From contig OX424560.1 of assembly GCA_949152475.1 (NCBI GenBank), positions 41,472,219-41,536,218 on the forward strand: a stretch of 64,000 nucleotides of DNA, written 5' to 3'. Positions 11,455 through 23,130 of this stretch are shown piece by piece. The first letter of the stretch is position 1; each line of letters starts with the position of its first letter. The notes below the pieces were generated by a model. The model did no database searches and was not told where the DNA came from. It saw nothing but the letters and a program-made list of their open reading frames with translations. Position numbers and translations under genes: made by a program. This DNA is from Terebella lapidaria (Eukaryota; Annelida; Polychaeta; Terebellida; Terebellidae).

Positions 11455-13226
11455 ATGAGTGACAAAGATGAAAATGAGAAAAACGGGAGGGATAAGGGTG
11501 GTAACAGCCGCCGTGAGACATCTTCGGGTGACTCCGGCGGTAAGAAGGTACGCGCAGAGACCCCCGCAGACAGAACCCAGTCTGCGGAGTCGATTCTGGC
11601 GTCCCTGACTCCGTCTCCGGACGTAGAGTCGAGCCCCGTGGGGCCGCAACATGTGTTGCAGTCAGGGCCTGGCCTTGATTTGTTAGGCGCGGTAGGCGGA
11701 GCTGGCAACGGCTCTACGCCGCGCATGCCTGTGTCCGGACGACCATTGCGTCAGCCGGTACTCTTCCAGGGGATGTCTCCGGACATCCGGAATCGAGTGC
11801 CGGTGACCACGGTCTCCTTCGGGCATGCGGACCCGTTCCGGATGCCTAATCCAGCAGGGTGGACTCCTTCGCGAGCCTCCCGCGCGAATCCCGGACGGTC
11901 CGTACATGGCGTAGTGGACCAGCTCACCCAGGCACTAGGTGCGCTGGCTCCGGAAGGGCGCTACGACCGCGCCCAGTCGCCCCATCAGGGACGACCCGAT
12001 CGACGGGACCGCTCCCCTTCTCCGCGGTCAAAAGGTTCCTTGGGGCCTTTGTCGGAGAGGGAGAGGTGGCTGATTTCCGCAGCGCTTGAGCAGTTCAAGC
12101 AAAGTCAGCCGCCCGCGAGCGTTGACCCGATGATCGCGTACAGCCCGGGGATGGCTGGTTCTTTAGCCCCTCCCCAAGTCCTCTCGAGTCCGCAGACGCC
12201 AGTGGTCCCCGCAATGGGATCCGCGCCTGCTCCGCGGCTCGGAGGCACCACGTTGGCGACCGCGTCGACCGTCCCTACGATTGGAGCGCAAGCCGCGTGG
12301 TCGACTTACCCTGGTGCGCAAAGTGTGTTGGGCGGGCAGTGGCAACCGGTGGCTCCGGCCCCGAGCTATGCTAGCTTTGCCGCCCCATCTGGAATCTACA
12401 CCGTAGGTTCGATGGGGGCCCCGCCCGCACCTAGCCAGGGTGGGTTATTAGCGGGAATGAACCCGGCGGCGAGCGTGAGCTTTCCTGCTCCTATGTCCGC
12501 GGCGTCGATGTTTGCTCCGGCAGACTCCGCCGCAGGCGCGGGTAGCTCGCGGACCTTGCCGTCTTACACGGACGACCCCGGAGCCGGATCCGCACGTCGG
12601 GCACGCAGTAAGCGCGATGACGGGCCCGACCACTCTTCGTGGCGGAAAAGGTTCAACGGGGATAACGCCGACTTGGAGGACTACTTACTCCAAGTGTGCG
12701 GACCGCCGTGTATGAAGGATGGACCCAGCAGGAAGCTGGGCATGTCCTCGCGGGGAGCTTAGAGGGAAAAGCTCTCCGTGTTATGCAGTGTTTGCCAGTG
12801 GGAACAGTAACCTTCGGCGAGGTTGCCCGCCAACTTCGCTTACTGTTCACGCCGACGACCAACAGGCGGCAGTTTGAGCGAGAGTTCAAAGCGCGGATCC
12901 GCCTACCGACTGAGTCCGTGACAGATTATGCGTTTAACCTGCGCATACTCGGCCGGAGAGCTTATCCGGACATGGAAGCCAGTCGGTTCGAAACAATGCT
13001 GATCGATCAGTTCATCGATGGCCAGCCTTACCACCTATCATACGGGCTGGCCACCCATGAAAAGCGGTCGATGGAGGAGGCGATTAACTCCGCTCTTGCG
13101 TTAGAGGTGGCTGTCCGACCTAGACAGTTGCCTCCGGCCCCGGCTCCGGCCTCGGCTGATGCCGCCAGGACCCGGTCATCTGGGAACCCGCCAGGGAACC
13201 TAACCCGCAGTGGGTTAGTATGCTAG
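11455..13226 (+). pseudogene. gag-like region of the Gypsy-type element (fossil)
   Basis: It begins with a hydrophilic Lys/Asp/Ser-rich N terminus, passes through a long Pro/Ala/Ser/Gly-rich stretch, and ends in a helical region with a retrotransposon capsid-like look (Trp, Leu and Arg pattern around 'RRQFEREFKARIRLP'). Start chosen at the first ATG after the primer-binding region. Its GC-rich codon use matches the pol region. Confidence 0.65.
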
Positions 13227-13322
13227 CACCCTCTACCGTCCCTGTTATTTCTGCGGAAAGGCCGATCACAACGTCTGACAGAGGCAATCGTTGCGGATAT
13301 CGGAGCGGCCGGGATTATTGGG

Positions 13323-16004
13323 ATGAATTTTCTACGAGTCCACCGGGTGATCGCCAACTTTAGTGCGGGCGAACTCCGGATGGGAGAGGACACACATTTT
13401 CTCTTCCGCACTGGCCCGATGCATTCATTCCAAATGCGGGCGGCGCGCACTGTGGTAGTGCTGCCAATGAGCGAGATGATCATTGAGGCGAGGCCGCGTC
13501 GTCCCCGCATGCCCCTCGATGGTCGTCCGTGTATAGTGCAACCAGTGAGCAGTTTTGCCGAAGGAACCGGACTAGTGCTGGGTGGGGCCCTGGTCATGTC
13601 CAACCCCCGCGCGATGCCCATCCTTGTGGTGAACCCTACGGATGCTCCTATTGTACTGCGGCGCGGATGCATAGCAGCTACGTCTTCGAGTCGTGTCCTC
13701 CCCAACGATCCTGTCTGCCGCGCTGCGTGCGCGGTGGCGGCCGCCGGAGATGACCCGTTCACCCTGCCGGACTATTTGGAATCTCGGGTTCCGAAGGACC
13801 GGCTGGATGAAGAGCAGCGCCAAGCGCTCCGCAAACTGCTGCGGCAGTATGCGGATGTGTTCATGGGTCCAGATGGTGCGGTTGGCAAGACTGACGTCGC
13901 CAAACACCGCATCGACCTCGTGGACGAGCATCCTCTCAAGCAGCGTCTTCGTCGGGCAGCGATATTGCACCAAGAGGTCATAGACCAGGAGGTGCAAAAG
14001 ATGCTCGACTTGGACATCATCGAACCCAGTGACAGCCCTTGGGCCAGCCCTGTGGTTATGGTGAAGAAGAAGGACGGTTCGTGGAGGTTCTGCGTGGATT
14101 ATCATAAACACAACGATGCCACGCGGAAGGACTCATATCCTCTCCCACACATCGAAGACACCTTCGATTCCCTGGCCGGGTCGCACCATTTCTGTGCTCT
14201 GGATCTGGCCTCCGGGTATTGGCAGGTGGAGATGGAGGAGAGTGATCGGGCGAAGACTGCCTTCGTTACCAAGAACGGGCTCTACCAATTCAAGGTAATG
14301 CCGTTCGGGCTCTGTAACGCACCAGCGACGTTCGAGCGCCTCATGGAGATGGTTCTTAAAGGGTTCCTCTGGAAGCGATGTATGGTCTACATCGACGATG
14401 TGGTCGTGTATGGCCGGTCGTTCGAGGAAACCCTCACCAACCTCCAAATGGTGCTCCATCGCATCCGCGGAGCAGGGCTTAAATTGAAGCCAAGTAAGTG
14501 CGAACTATTCACGAAGGAAATTCTGAACTTGGGCTTCATGGTAACGGGCACCGGAGTTAGACCAGACCCCGCAAAGGTGGCGGCCGTACAGAAATGGCCT
14601 CCGCCATGTAACGTGGCGGACGTGAGGTCCTTCTTGGGCTTCGCGAGCTATCACCGCAGGTTTATTCGCGGCTTTGCGGAGATCGCGCGTCCCCTTATTA
14701 TCCTCACGGAAAAGAGCGCCGATTTTGTTTGGTCCGCCGAGCAGGCTGATGCCTTCTCGGAGCTCCGGCAGGCCTTGGTAGCGGCCCCGGTGCTGCGGCA
14801 CCCTCGTCCGGACTGCGAGTTCATTTTGGACACTGACGCGAGTAACTTTGCACTCGGCGGTGTCCTCTCGCAGATCGTGGACGGGCAAGAGCGGGTAGTA
14901 GCTTATGCGAGTGTGGCCTTGAGCCGCTCTCAAATGAATTACTGCACCACTCATCGCGAGTTGCTTGCGGTGCTTATTATGACCAAGCGTTTCCAGCACT
15001 ATTTGTTGGGACGCCATTTCCGCTTGCGGACTGATCACAGTTCGCTGAGATGGCTCCTCAACTATAGTGAGGCCGATGGCTTGGTGGCGTGGTGGCTCGT
15101 CAAACTCCAGGAGTATGACATGCAAATAGAGCGCCGCGCTGGTAAGTTGCACAGAAACGCGGACGGCCTGTCCCGTTGTCATAAGTGCAAGAATCCTGGC
15201 TGTGCAGGGATGGCTCCATTCCAGCAAGCCGCGGATTCGTCCTCAGACTCGGAATTGGACGTTCCGGGGAGACCGCAGGCCGCCGTCCCCTCTAACAACA
15301 CGGCGGCCGGAGCATCTAGGGCTCATCTTCGCGCGCGAACCCGCCGATATCGGCGAGGGCGTCCCGCATATGAACCGGAGGTGCGGCTCAGCTCCAGCGA
15401 GTCATCCTCGAGTCCAGCGGTGTACTCCTCGTGGGTACCCTCGTCCTCTGGCGAGTCTGAGTATGAGCGGTCCTTGCCCCCTGTGGTAATGGCCGCTGCG
15501 GCGCAGCCGGACACGACGGATGAGGAGCCTAATTACTTGGGTGGCTACTCTCCGGCGCAGTTAGCTGCGAAGCAAAGAGCTGACAGTGCTCTGGCACCGG
15601 TAATTACAGCCCTTGAGGCCGGCCAGAAACCCTCAAAGGATGAGCGAAAAACCTACAGGGAGGAGACTTCGTCTCTAGTATCCCAGTGGGAAAGACTCTC
15701 CATGAGGGATGGCATCTTGTACCGGCGCTATGAGCCACCGACCCCACTGCCTCCAATATGGCAGTTGGTGCTTCCGGCGGAGCTGCAGAAAGAAATACTC
15801 CACCAGTTGCATGACCTCCGGGTGACCAGTCACTTGGGAATCCGGAGGACCGTCCATAGGCTACAACAGCGCTTTCATTGGCCTGGTAGCAGTTTGGACG
15901 TGCAACGGTGGTGCGCAGCCTGCCCTCGGTGTCAAGCTCGTAAAGGAGTTCCGGCTCCTGGCCGCCACCCCTTAACCACAGTTAAGGCGGGCGCGCCTGT
16001 TTGA
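13323..16004 (+). pseudogene. pol region of the Gypsy-type element: protease-like, RT, RNase H, integrase N-terminal domain (fossil)
   Basis: An N-terminal protease-like stretch (GIIGMNFLRVHR) leads into Gypsy-type reverse transcriptase with SPWASPVVMVKKKDGSWRFC, LDLASGYWQVEM, MPFGLCNAPATFERLM and YIDDVVVYG. RNase H follows, with LDTDASNFALGG, THRELLAVL and LRTDHSSLRWLL. After a Ser-rich spacer comes an integrase zinc-binding domain with H...H and CAACPRCQARKG. A second copy of the integrase N-terminal segment lies about 1 kb downstream. Confidence 0.9.
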
Positions 16005-16927
16005 TCGGATAGCTCTGGATATACTGGATACCCATCGGGTCACCCCGCGCGGTTTCCGGTACATCCTGGTGATTTCCGACTATTTTAGCGGGTTCCCCCG
16101 GGATGGCTTATGTATGTAAGCCACCCGTATACATGGAGTGATAGGAGTCACCGGGGGGAGATGCGTGTATATGTATGAGATAGTGTAAAACGTTCTTTTG
16201 TCTGTCGATCTGGTAGATGCAGTGGACAGACGTTTCCACGGGAACGCGTCATGCGGTGCGCGTGCAGTATAACTGCCAACACATGATGCCTTTAAAGCTA
16301 TGTAACTCGATAATCTCTGGTCATTCAAGCACTCGGCACTGGTGGAGACAGATCTGCGGATCTGACTCCCAGTGTTTAAGCAGAGAGCGCTTGGATAATG
16401 TCAGAAAGTAGTGACGGTTGGAAGGAGTTTCCTTTGGACGACGATCGCAAGATCCAGTCCGGAGATGGGTCTCTTGAGCGCGGTAACTCGTACTCGAGAC
16501 CCATGCGGCCTGAGTGGGATGACGGGACAGATAACCCCGAAGGCGCGTATGTGGGTTCTGCGGAATCCAGCTCCGACTCTGGTTCTGGCACAGGAACCGA
16601 GTCCGAGAGTGAGGTTGCAGCGGACCGCACTGCAGAGAGTGACTTGGCTGCTTTAGGCGCCGAGCAACTCCTAGATCCGTCTCCTTTTCCCCGCGTGGAA
16701 GAGTTGATGGATCTTGTTGATGCATCTTGTACCGGCGCTATGAGCCACCGACCCCACTGCCTCCAATATGGCAGTTGGTGCTTCCGGCGGGGCTGCAGAA
16801 AGAAATACTCCACCAGTTGCATGACCTCCGGGTGACCAGTCACTTGGGAATCCGGAGGACCGTCCATAGGCTACAACAGCGCTTTCATTGGCCTGGTAGC
16901 AGTTTGGACGTGCAACGGTGGTGCGCA
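15712..16927 (+). repeat. 206-bp direct duplication (15712-15917 and 16722-16927) inside the LTR element
   Basis: The segment covering the integrase zinc-binding region is present twice in direct orientation, 1010 bp apart, with about one visible difference. Both copies stop at the same base (GTGCGCA). Such abrupt duplications are expected from template switching during reverse transcription or from later recombination. Confidence 0.85.
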
Positions 16928-18776
16928 CCGTCCTTGGTGTTTTCAGCGCTAGGGACGTGCGGCAACCCTATCCGCATCAGTTCTCCTGTAGTCCGGCGTA
17001 GTTAACACAGCAGCTACGCCGGCCGGACGACTTTTGTGGATCTGCCGGACGCCCCTGGTCCCGGAACAGCCTCTTAAGTGGCCAGACTGAGGTTGGGATG
17101 TACGTCAGCTACGGGAGAAGCGCCTTCCCACGGATTTGGGGAACTGGCTTTGGACGCGGGGATAGTGTCCGCACGTGAGGACTGACATCCGCGGTTCGTC
17201 CGCGCGACTCGTCCGGCATCCGCGATGCTTTAAGATGACGCATTTCGGTGTAGTTATCCCCCGTGCGCCATTACTATAATTAAGGTTATAGTAAGTTAGG
17301 TTTCTAACGGCAGGAAACCGACTTTCCATTATGATAATGGAGCGGTTGTTAAGTCCGCGTGTGCGGACCAGCCGCGGCGGCGGGTGACGCTCATTCTCGT
17401 CCAGATCGTACCTTACAATACGCGGTCCGGCCGGAATGACCGGAACCCCGGCCTCCTTCTAAGAAGGGGGTCGTATATTACATGCGCAACACTTGTGGTG
17501 GCTTTTAATTCCAATTTCATATTCATTGGATAAGGGCAATACGCCATTCTATGGTAGGCGTCTGGCCTGGACTCCGTCCGCGGGCAGCTCCGGACGTCCG
17601 CCGGCTATTGCTTTCACCATCTTTGGGCGCCTCTAGATTGGGCGCCGGTAAGAAGGGTTCACCCCCTAACCATTGAGGTTATGGCCCATGCCGGCTCCCC
17701 TTCTAATCTATTGGCTCCGCGCTCTGGTAGTCGTTTGTTTGGGCTCTAGGTTTGACCGGGCTTGCTCCGCGGCCGGGCTGTACGTTGGGGATGCTAGTGG
17801 GCGCGTCATGAACGCCCACAGGGCGCCCAATTGTCTGTCCGCCTGTCATGGGCTTTGCTCGATCGCCTTGTAAGCGTACCAGCGGCTATGGGGAGTGATT
17901 TTGTTTATTTTCCATCTCATTTATTATTTATGGGAGGATTATAAGCCACAAGTGTGCGCGTGTTCCCGTGGAAATGCTATTCTTACTCATTTATCAAATA
18001 TATGAGAAAGTTTAGTGATATATCTTTTACCCGGTGCAATAGAGAGTAAGAAATCGGGAGATTTCTGCTTTTGCAAGAGGGGTGTAGGAGATTGTGTACA
18101 TTGTATCAAAAGCTGTATGCCGTGACCTATGAAAAGCATGCAAGTGGTGGTGGATTTATTTCCATTGCTGCTTGGGCGGTGTTAAATTTTTATTTATCGC
18201 TGCTGATAGGTCGACATAATCGTAACACCCACAAATAGTTTGACTTTTGTTACATTGTATACAATCTTTAACCTGCGAGGGTGATTAACTTCACGTCATT
18301 GATCGCCAGTGCGAAAGCTATTGCTAATGACTGTTGTTAATTACTGAAGTATTTTAGCGGGTTCCCCCGGGATGGCTTATGTATGTAAGCCACCCGTATA
18401 CATGGAGTGATAGGAGTCACCGGGGGGAGATGCGTGTATATGTATGAGATAGTGTAAAACGTTCTTTTGTCTGTCGATCTGGTAGATGCAGTGGACAGAC
18501 GTTTCCACGGGAACGCGTCATGCGGTGCGCGTGCAGTATAACTGCCAACACTTGATGCCTTTAAAGCTATGTAACTTGATAATCTCTGGTCATTCAAGCA
18601 CTCGGCACTGGTGGAGACAGATCTGCGGATCTGACTCCCAGTGTTTAAGCAGAGAGCGCTTGGATAATGTCAGAAAGTAGTGACGGTTGGAAGGAGTTTC
18701 CTTCGGACGACGATCGCAAGATCCAGTCCGGAGATGGGTCTCTTGAGCGCGGTAACTCGTACTCGAGACCCATGCG
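16081..18776 (+). repeat. 427-bp direct duplication (16081-16507 and 18350-18776) inside the LTR element
   Basis: The block starts TATTTTAGCGGGTTCC and ends just after CTCGAGACCCATGCG. The two copies are the same length with only about five differences. Each includes a leader with a possible splice acceptor (GTGTTTAAGCAG) and the first 38 codons or so of an open frame starting MSESSDGWKEFP. The copies then diverge abruptly. The 1.84 kb between them is mostly non-coding and contains the second integrase N-terminal segment. Confidence 0.85.
16928..18349 (+). other. Non-coding interior of the LTR element between duplicated blocks
   Basis: GC-rich to 17.9 kb, then AT-rich. No protein similarity is recognised. 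It may be a 3' untranslated segment of the element or of a relative joined by recombination. Confidence 0.4.
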
Positions 18777-20357
18777 CCCTAATCCCTCGGGATCTGGTGC
18801 GGGCGGCGCCTCCGAAGGGTCCGGCCAGGGCGCGGGAGGTTCCAGTAAGCGGGTGCCAATCCAGGCACCAAAAGGAACCTCCTCTTCTTCTTCCTCCGGT
18901 AAAAAGAAACCTACCGGAGGTGCGGAGGTGGGGTCAAGTCCAGTGGACGGTGGGCAGCCCGTGCCGAAGGAAGGAGATCTACGTTTGGAACTCCTCCGGA
19001 AGCGCGCGGAGCAAGACGGGGTCAACCTGTCTGATGCCGCACTGGACGCGGGACGTAGGGCTTTTGTTGCTTCGCAACAAAGAGCCGCGACCCAACGCAC
19101 GAATAGTGTGCCCCGACAACCCAGGTCGGAGAATCGTTCGGGGGCGGCCAAGAAAAAGCGGTCGTCCTCGGAGCAGCCCTCTATCTAGAGGCTGCGGGCC
19201 GCGATGGGCCCCGAACTCCCTGGGGTGCGTCAGGGACACATGTTCCTCCCGCGTTATGGCAAGGATCCGCATGCCCCGTCACTTGGGGTCCGTCGACTCA
19301 GATGGTCGTAGGAAGGATACCTACGATCCCGATTGAGCGCACAATGCGGGTCCTTATACCCGACCAGGGATTCCGGACAGAGGAGACATGTTACCCCGTC
19401 CTCCGTCTCGGGCGGCAGCACGACACGCTCCTCGTCCGTGAGTGGACGAGGCCGTGTGAAAGGCGTGTCGGCCGCCGCACGGCGGACGGGGTAACATGCC
19501 TCCTCTGTCCGGAATCCCTGGTCGGGTATAAGGACCCGCATTGTGCGCTCAATCGGGATCGTAGGTATCCTTCCTATGACCATCTGAGTTGACTCGTTGC
19601 GGGGTACCATTACCCCTGGGTGAGGATGTTCGTGTGCAAGCGGTGCTACTCTCGTAGCCCGGAGCAACGATACTTTCCCAGTTTGGAGGCCCTGAACACT
19701 CACCGCGCGGGTGCACACCGCGGTGAGGGACTTCACACTGCTAGTGATGAAGCGGGGCCTGTATTCAACTTTGGATACATTCCACCGAGGGTGGTGACGT
19801 CCATGACTACGTCTGTAGGCCAGGCGGTCGGCCATCGTCGCGATGGTTTGGACCGGATCCCCGGTGACCGCGCGAGAGAAGAGCACCCCTGGGATCACCC
19901 CCAGCGCGGTCGACTCACTCAAGCTGCGGAGTACCTTGTCACATGCGATCTGGCATACGACCAAGGCCTCATGGAAGGCACCCGGCGGAGCCTTGAGAGC
20001 TAACGGACTTTGTCGGCCGTCATTGAGCGGCGCGCGTTCGACCAGGGTCGAACCGCCGCTCTGGCCGAGCAGTCCGGGGGATCCTCCATCTCCCCAGAGG
20101 TAGCCGCTAGGATGGAGCACCTGGAGGCTGAGAATGAGCAGCTACGGCGTCGTCTTGACGAAGCCGAGGCCGCTCGGACTCGCCTACTCCAGGGCGTCGA
20201 TGACCCCAAGTCGTCCGCCCGGAACCAGGCGGCTCTCCAGCGGGCGGAGCTGGCCATCTACCCATACCTCGTCCAGGTGTGGGGAGAGCGGACGGCCGGT
20301 CCTCAGCGCACCCGCGGTACGGTAGAGATGTTCCGCGCCATCGCAAAACCTCGGCGC
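18667..20357 (+). pseudogene. Third, non-gag-pol reading region of the LTR element: Ser-rich, C2H2-like and coiled-coil parts (fossil)
   Basis: Downstream of pol and upstream of the 3' LTR are open stretches with three recognisable characters. The first is a Ser/Gly/Lys-rich start (MSESSDGWKEFP). The second, at about 19620-20003, has a C2H2-like pattern FVCKRC...HRAGAH. The third, at about 20010-20350, is strongly helical or coiled-coil (MEHLEAENEQLRRRLDEAEA). A palindrome separates the first from the others. No match to a known envelope or accessory protein is recognised. Confidence 0.45.
19296..19589. repeat. 294-bp near-perfect palindrome (hairpin) inside the LTR element
   Basis: The left arm begins ACTCAGATGGTCGTAGGAAG and the right arm ends with its reverse complement (one difference, CATAGG versus CGTAGG). 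Pairing is nearly perfect for the outer 105 bp, then continues with mismatches to an inner stem CTCGTCC/GGACGAG around a 6-nt loop at 19438-19443. Confidence 0.9.
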
Positions 20358-21024
20358 CGTCTTGGCCTTGTTTTGACACGCTCCGTTCGAGCGGGCGTTG
20401 CTACGGCGACGCATTGTAATTTACGCTCCAGTAAACTATAACAATGGTTTGATTACGCTTCGCGTGCAGCCTCTAGTTTCTGGTGTATTATATATACACT
20501 GGAAGCGACTCGGTCGAGGAGATTGTCCAAGGTCGGGTGACAGGCTACACTCGAAGCTCGCCATGAGCTTCGAGTTCCCTGTTCACGTGTAGTGGGCTCT
20601 TAGAGCCCTGGGGACGATTTCAATAGGGAGGCCCGGGCTGGGAGAGACGAGTTGCTGACTCGGGGGCGCAAGCCCTATGGATCGCCAGTTCTCTCCCTTC
20701 CCGGGACGGTGTGACATAGGCTCTGGCCAGTTCGTCGGACTGTACGGGGTTCCGTCCCCGAGGCAGACCGCGGCTCGCCAGGCCCCTCCAGCTAACACCG
20801 TGGTGATGAACCAGTTTCTGAACGGTGTCCGTAGGCCTGGGCGTGTCGAGTGGGCTGTTACCTGGTTACCGTAAATGCTAGAGTGGTTACCGTGTCCGCA
20901 GTGACCTCCGGTGAGCGGCGTCGCCGCAAGGATCCGGAATAGCGGATGCGCGTCTGCAAGGACTTGCAGTGAGAGGACTATCCTCGAGGATCCCGAAGAG
21001 CGGACGATAGTCAATAACTTTACA
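20358..21024 (+). repeat. 3' LTR of the Gypsy-type element
   Basis: Matches the 5' LTR end to end, with scattered substitutions and small length differences. It ends TCAATAACTTTACA before host-like AT-rich DNA. Confidence 0.88.
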
Positions 21025-22680
21025 ATGGTATTAGAATGTATAGGCCTACATATATATAAAGGGAAAAACAAAAGAAAAAACTCAGAATTCTGATAGTATG
21101 CCAATATCAATAACTATTGTTATCAGCCTGGAAATAATTGTATATAAGTTTAATTGTTTAAGATGTATATAAGTATATAATTGTAAGATTGTATTATGAT
21201 ACGGTCATAATGTGCCCATGGTGTGACCAGTGCCAGAGACCTGGCTCGGGGGTTTTGATGTTCATGGTACAGTGGATCTGGACATGTGATAGGCCCCTGA
21301 ATCAATGTGCTGAGGTAAGTACACATTTTGGGTCATTAGAGGCTCAGACACCAGACCATGAGGGTCACTGATTTCTCCATGAAGATATCCAAAGACACAA
21401 AGGTAATAGATACTTAGGCCTATTCATATCATTCATATATTTGGTAGCGAAATACTAGTATCATACATGTAGTATATAATGACTAGATCGGAACATACAA
21501 GTGTGGACTTTAGAATGGCTTGATAATTTCCTTTTATTCCTTTTTACCTTCAGAGCACATGCTCTGCCATCTTGGATAATTTTAGTTGTCTGAATTTTAA
21601 TATACAGTGTCAACTGTATTCATGTTACAATATTTCAGGGAGTTACAAATACAATTTTGATAACCTTGATGTGTTGGTCCCCAAGATGGATATCATGGAT
21701 CAGTATTGAACTTCACCTACTCGTATTTCAATGTATGAATAGATTTGTGATTATTACATGTGCGGTTACTTAATAAATCGTGAATATAGATCTAAGTAGT
21801 AGACATTTCCTACGAGTGAGGAATAAGATTATTTTGGTTAACAAAACATTAACTTGTTCATTTGATAATTATCTGTGGTATGATTTTACCTTTATTGTGT
21901 TCATTGTATATATTGGGGTTTTATTTGTATGTAATAAAAACATAAAAACCATTGCGTTGTTCTTCGAATCAACGGTTGTGACATATATTTTCAATTGGAT
22001 TGGGTATGTGATTACAGATAGGCCTATGTATAGTGTATATCATATGGCAATAGAAAGTCCTCACACTAGTACATGTGTTGGGTAGTATACAGCTAAGTTT
22101 TTTTTTCTTCACCTTAATGAACATTCTACATTATGATGATTCGAAAATATGGTATTATATCAAAATTGTCTGTTTGTCAGCAACATATTTCCAAGCTCCG
22201 AGAGTCCCAGAATCTATTATAGAGCATTTTATCTAGAGGTCGTTGGCTACTGGGCCAACGATATAAAAACTTATATTTGCTATTTGCACCTTCTACATGT
22301 ACATAACTGTGCAGAAATAATAATTGAGAGCATAATAATGTACATCACACTAGGATGTATCACAACATTACCTATCAGAATATATCCATATTTGGAAATT
22401 TCGAAAGGCCCCCCCCCCCCCACCAGGAAAAATATCAGCCACTGTCCCTGTGGGTGTTGTGCTGCACAATTAGCCTAGAGCTACTGTGCAAAACTGACAC
22501 GTGTAGGTTCTAATTTTTGTTAGGCAAAAGTCCAGCGCATCTATAGGCATATACCTCTGGCAGTACTGATTCATCATAGCTTTCTGGGATTCCTGTGGCC
22601 CACCTTTCAGAATTGACCCTCTGCGTACAGACTCAATAGTGCTGGCAGTGCATGACAAGACCACAGGTCTGAAGGCCTGG
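21025..22680. other. AT-rich intergenic stretch, no supported gene
   Basis: Only short open frames are present and none shows a recognisable family. A block at 22190-22260 (AGAGGTCGTTGGCTACTGGG) resembles 10170-10200 and may be another fragment of the same old repeat. A C-tract lies at about 22409-22422. Confidence 0.4.
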
Positions 22681-22827
22681 AGCCTGTTTCACAAAGAATC
22701 TAACTCACTTCAGCCGACTAAGTTTGGCATTTAGTATGGCAGTTAACTTAGTAGGCTAAATGCTAAACGGCCAAGATATATTTATATTTTGTGTGAGTAT
22801 GGTGCGGTGACTCGGTTGTTGCAGAAG
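22681..22827. other. Possible fragment of a dispersed repeat
   Basis: The block 'GCCTGTTTCACAAAGAATCT ... GCATTTAGTATGGCAGTTAA' has the look of a dispersed TIR-element end, but I could not find its partner. Confidence 0.2.
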
Positions 22828-23130
22828 AGCATCATGCCAGCCATTAACGTGCCATGAAATCACATCATGCCAGCCATTAACGTGCCATGAAATCACATCA
22901 TGCCAGCCATTAACGTGCCATGAAATCACATCATGCCAGCCATTAACGTGCCATGAAATCACATCATGCCAGCCATTAACGTGCCATGAAATCACATCAT
23001 GCCAGCCATTAACGTGCCATGAAATCACATCATGCCAGCCATTAACGTGCCATGAAATCACATCATGCCAGCCATTAACGTGCCATGAAATCACATCATG
23101 CCAGCCATTAACGTGCCATGAAATCACGCC
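22828..23130. repeat. 33-bp minisatellite, about 9 near-identical copies
   Basis: The unit ATCATGCCAGCCATTAACGT plus GCCATGAAATCAC repeats with essentially no divergence, indicating recent expansion. The period divides by 3, so the minus strand stays open with an 11-residue repeat (NGWHDVISWHV). There are no spacers, so it is not CRISPR-like. Confidence 0.95.

Larger units (their letters stand above)
10671..21024 (+). mobile_element. Ty3/Gypsy-type LTR retrotransposon (broken fossil) with internal duplications
   Basis: Two long terminal repeats (10671-11340 and 20358-21024) enclose a GC-rich body unlike the AT-rich flanks. In order: a gag-like region (about 11.45-13.2 kb), then pol (about 13.3-16.0 kb) with a protease-like stretch, reverse transcriptase carrying YIDD, RNase H, and an integrase zinc-binding (HHCC) region. 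A rearranged 3' part (16.0-20.4 kb) follows. This gene order and the RT type fit Ty3/Gypsy. The element is broken in several places and carries internal direct repeats and a large palindrome. The LTRs differ at roughly one position in twenty by eye, suggesting a moderately old insertion, though the internal repeats are much more alike. I do not find a clear target-site duplication outside the LTRs. Confidence 0.9.

Noticed and set aside
14505-15227. 240-codon minus frame and other long antisense frames across 11.4-16 kb
   Set aside because: These are shadows of the GC-rich gag-pol coding strand of the LTR element.
16080-18597. The 427-bp direct repeats as LTRs of a second nested element
   Set aside because: They lack TG...CA ends and include the start of an open frame. 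Nothing between them looks like a retroelement body, so internal duplication explains them better.
22828-23130. CRISPR-like direct repeats
   Set aside because: The units are contiguous with no spacers, and the genome is eukaryotic.
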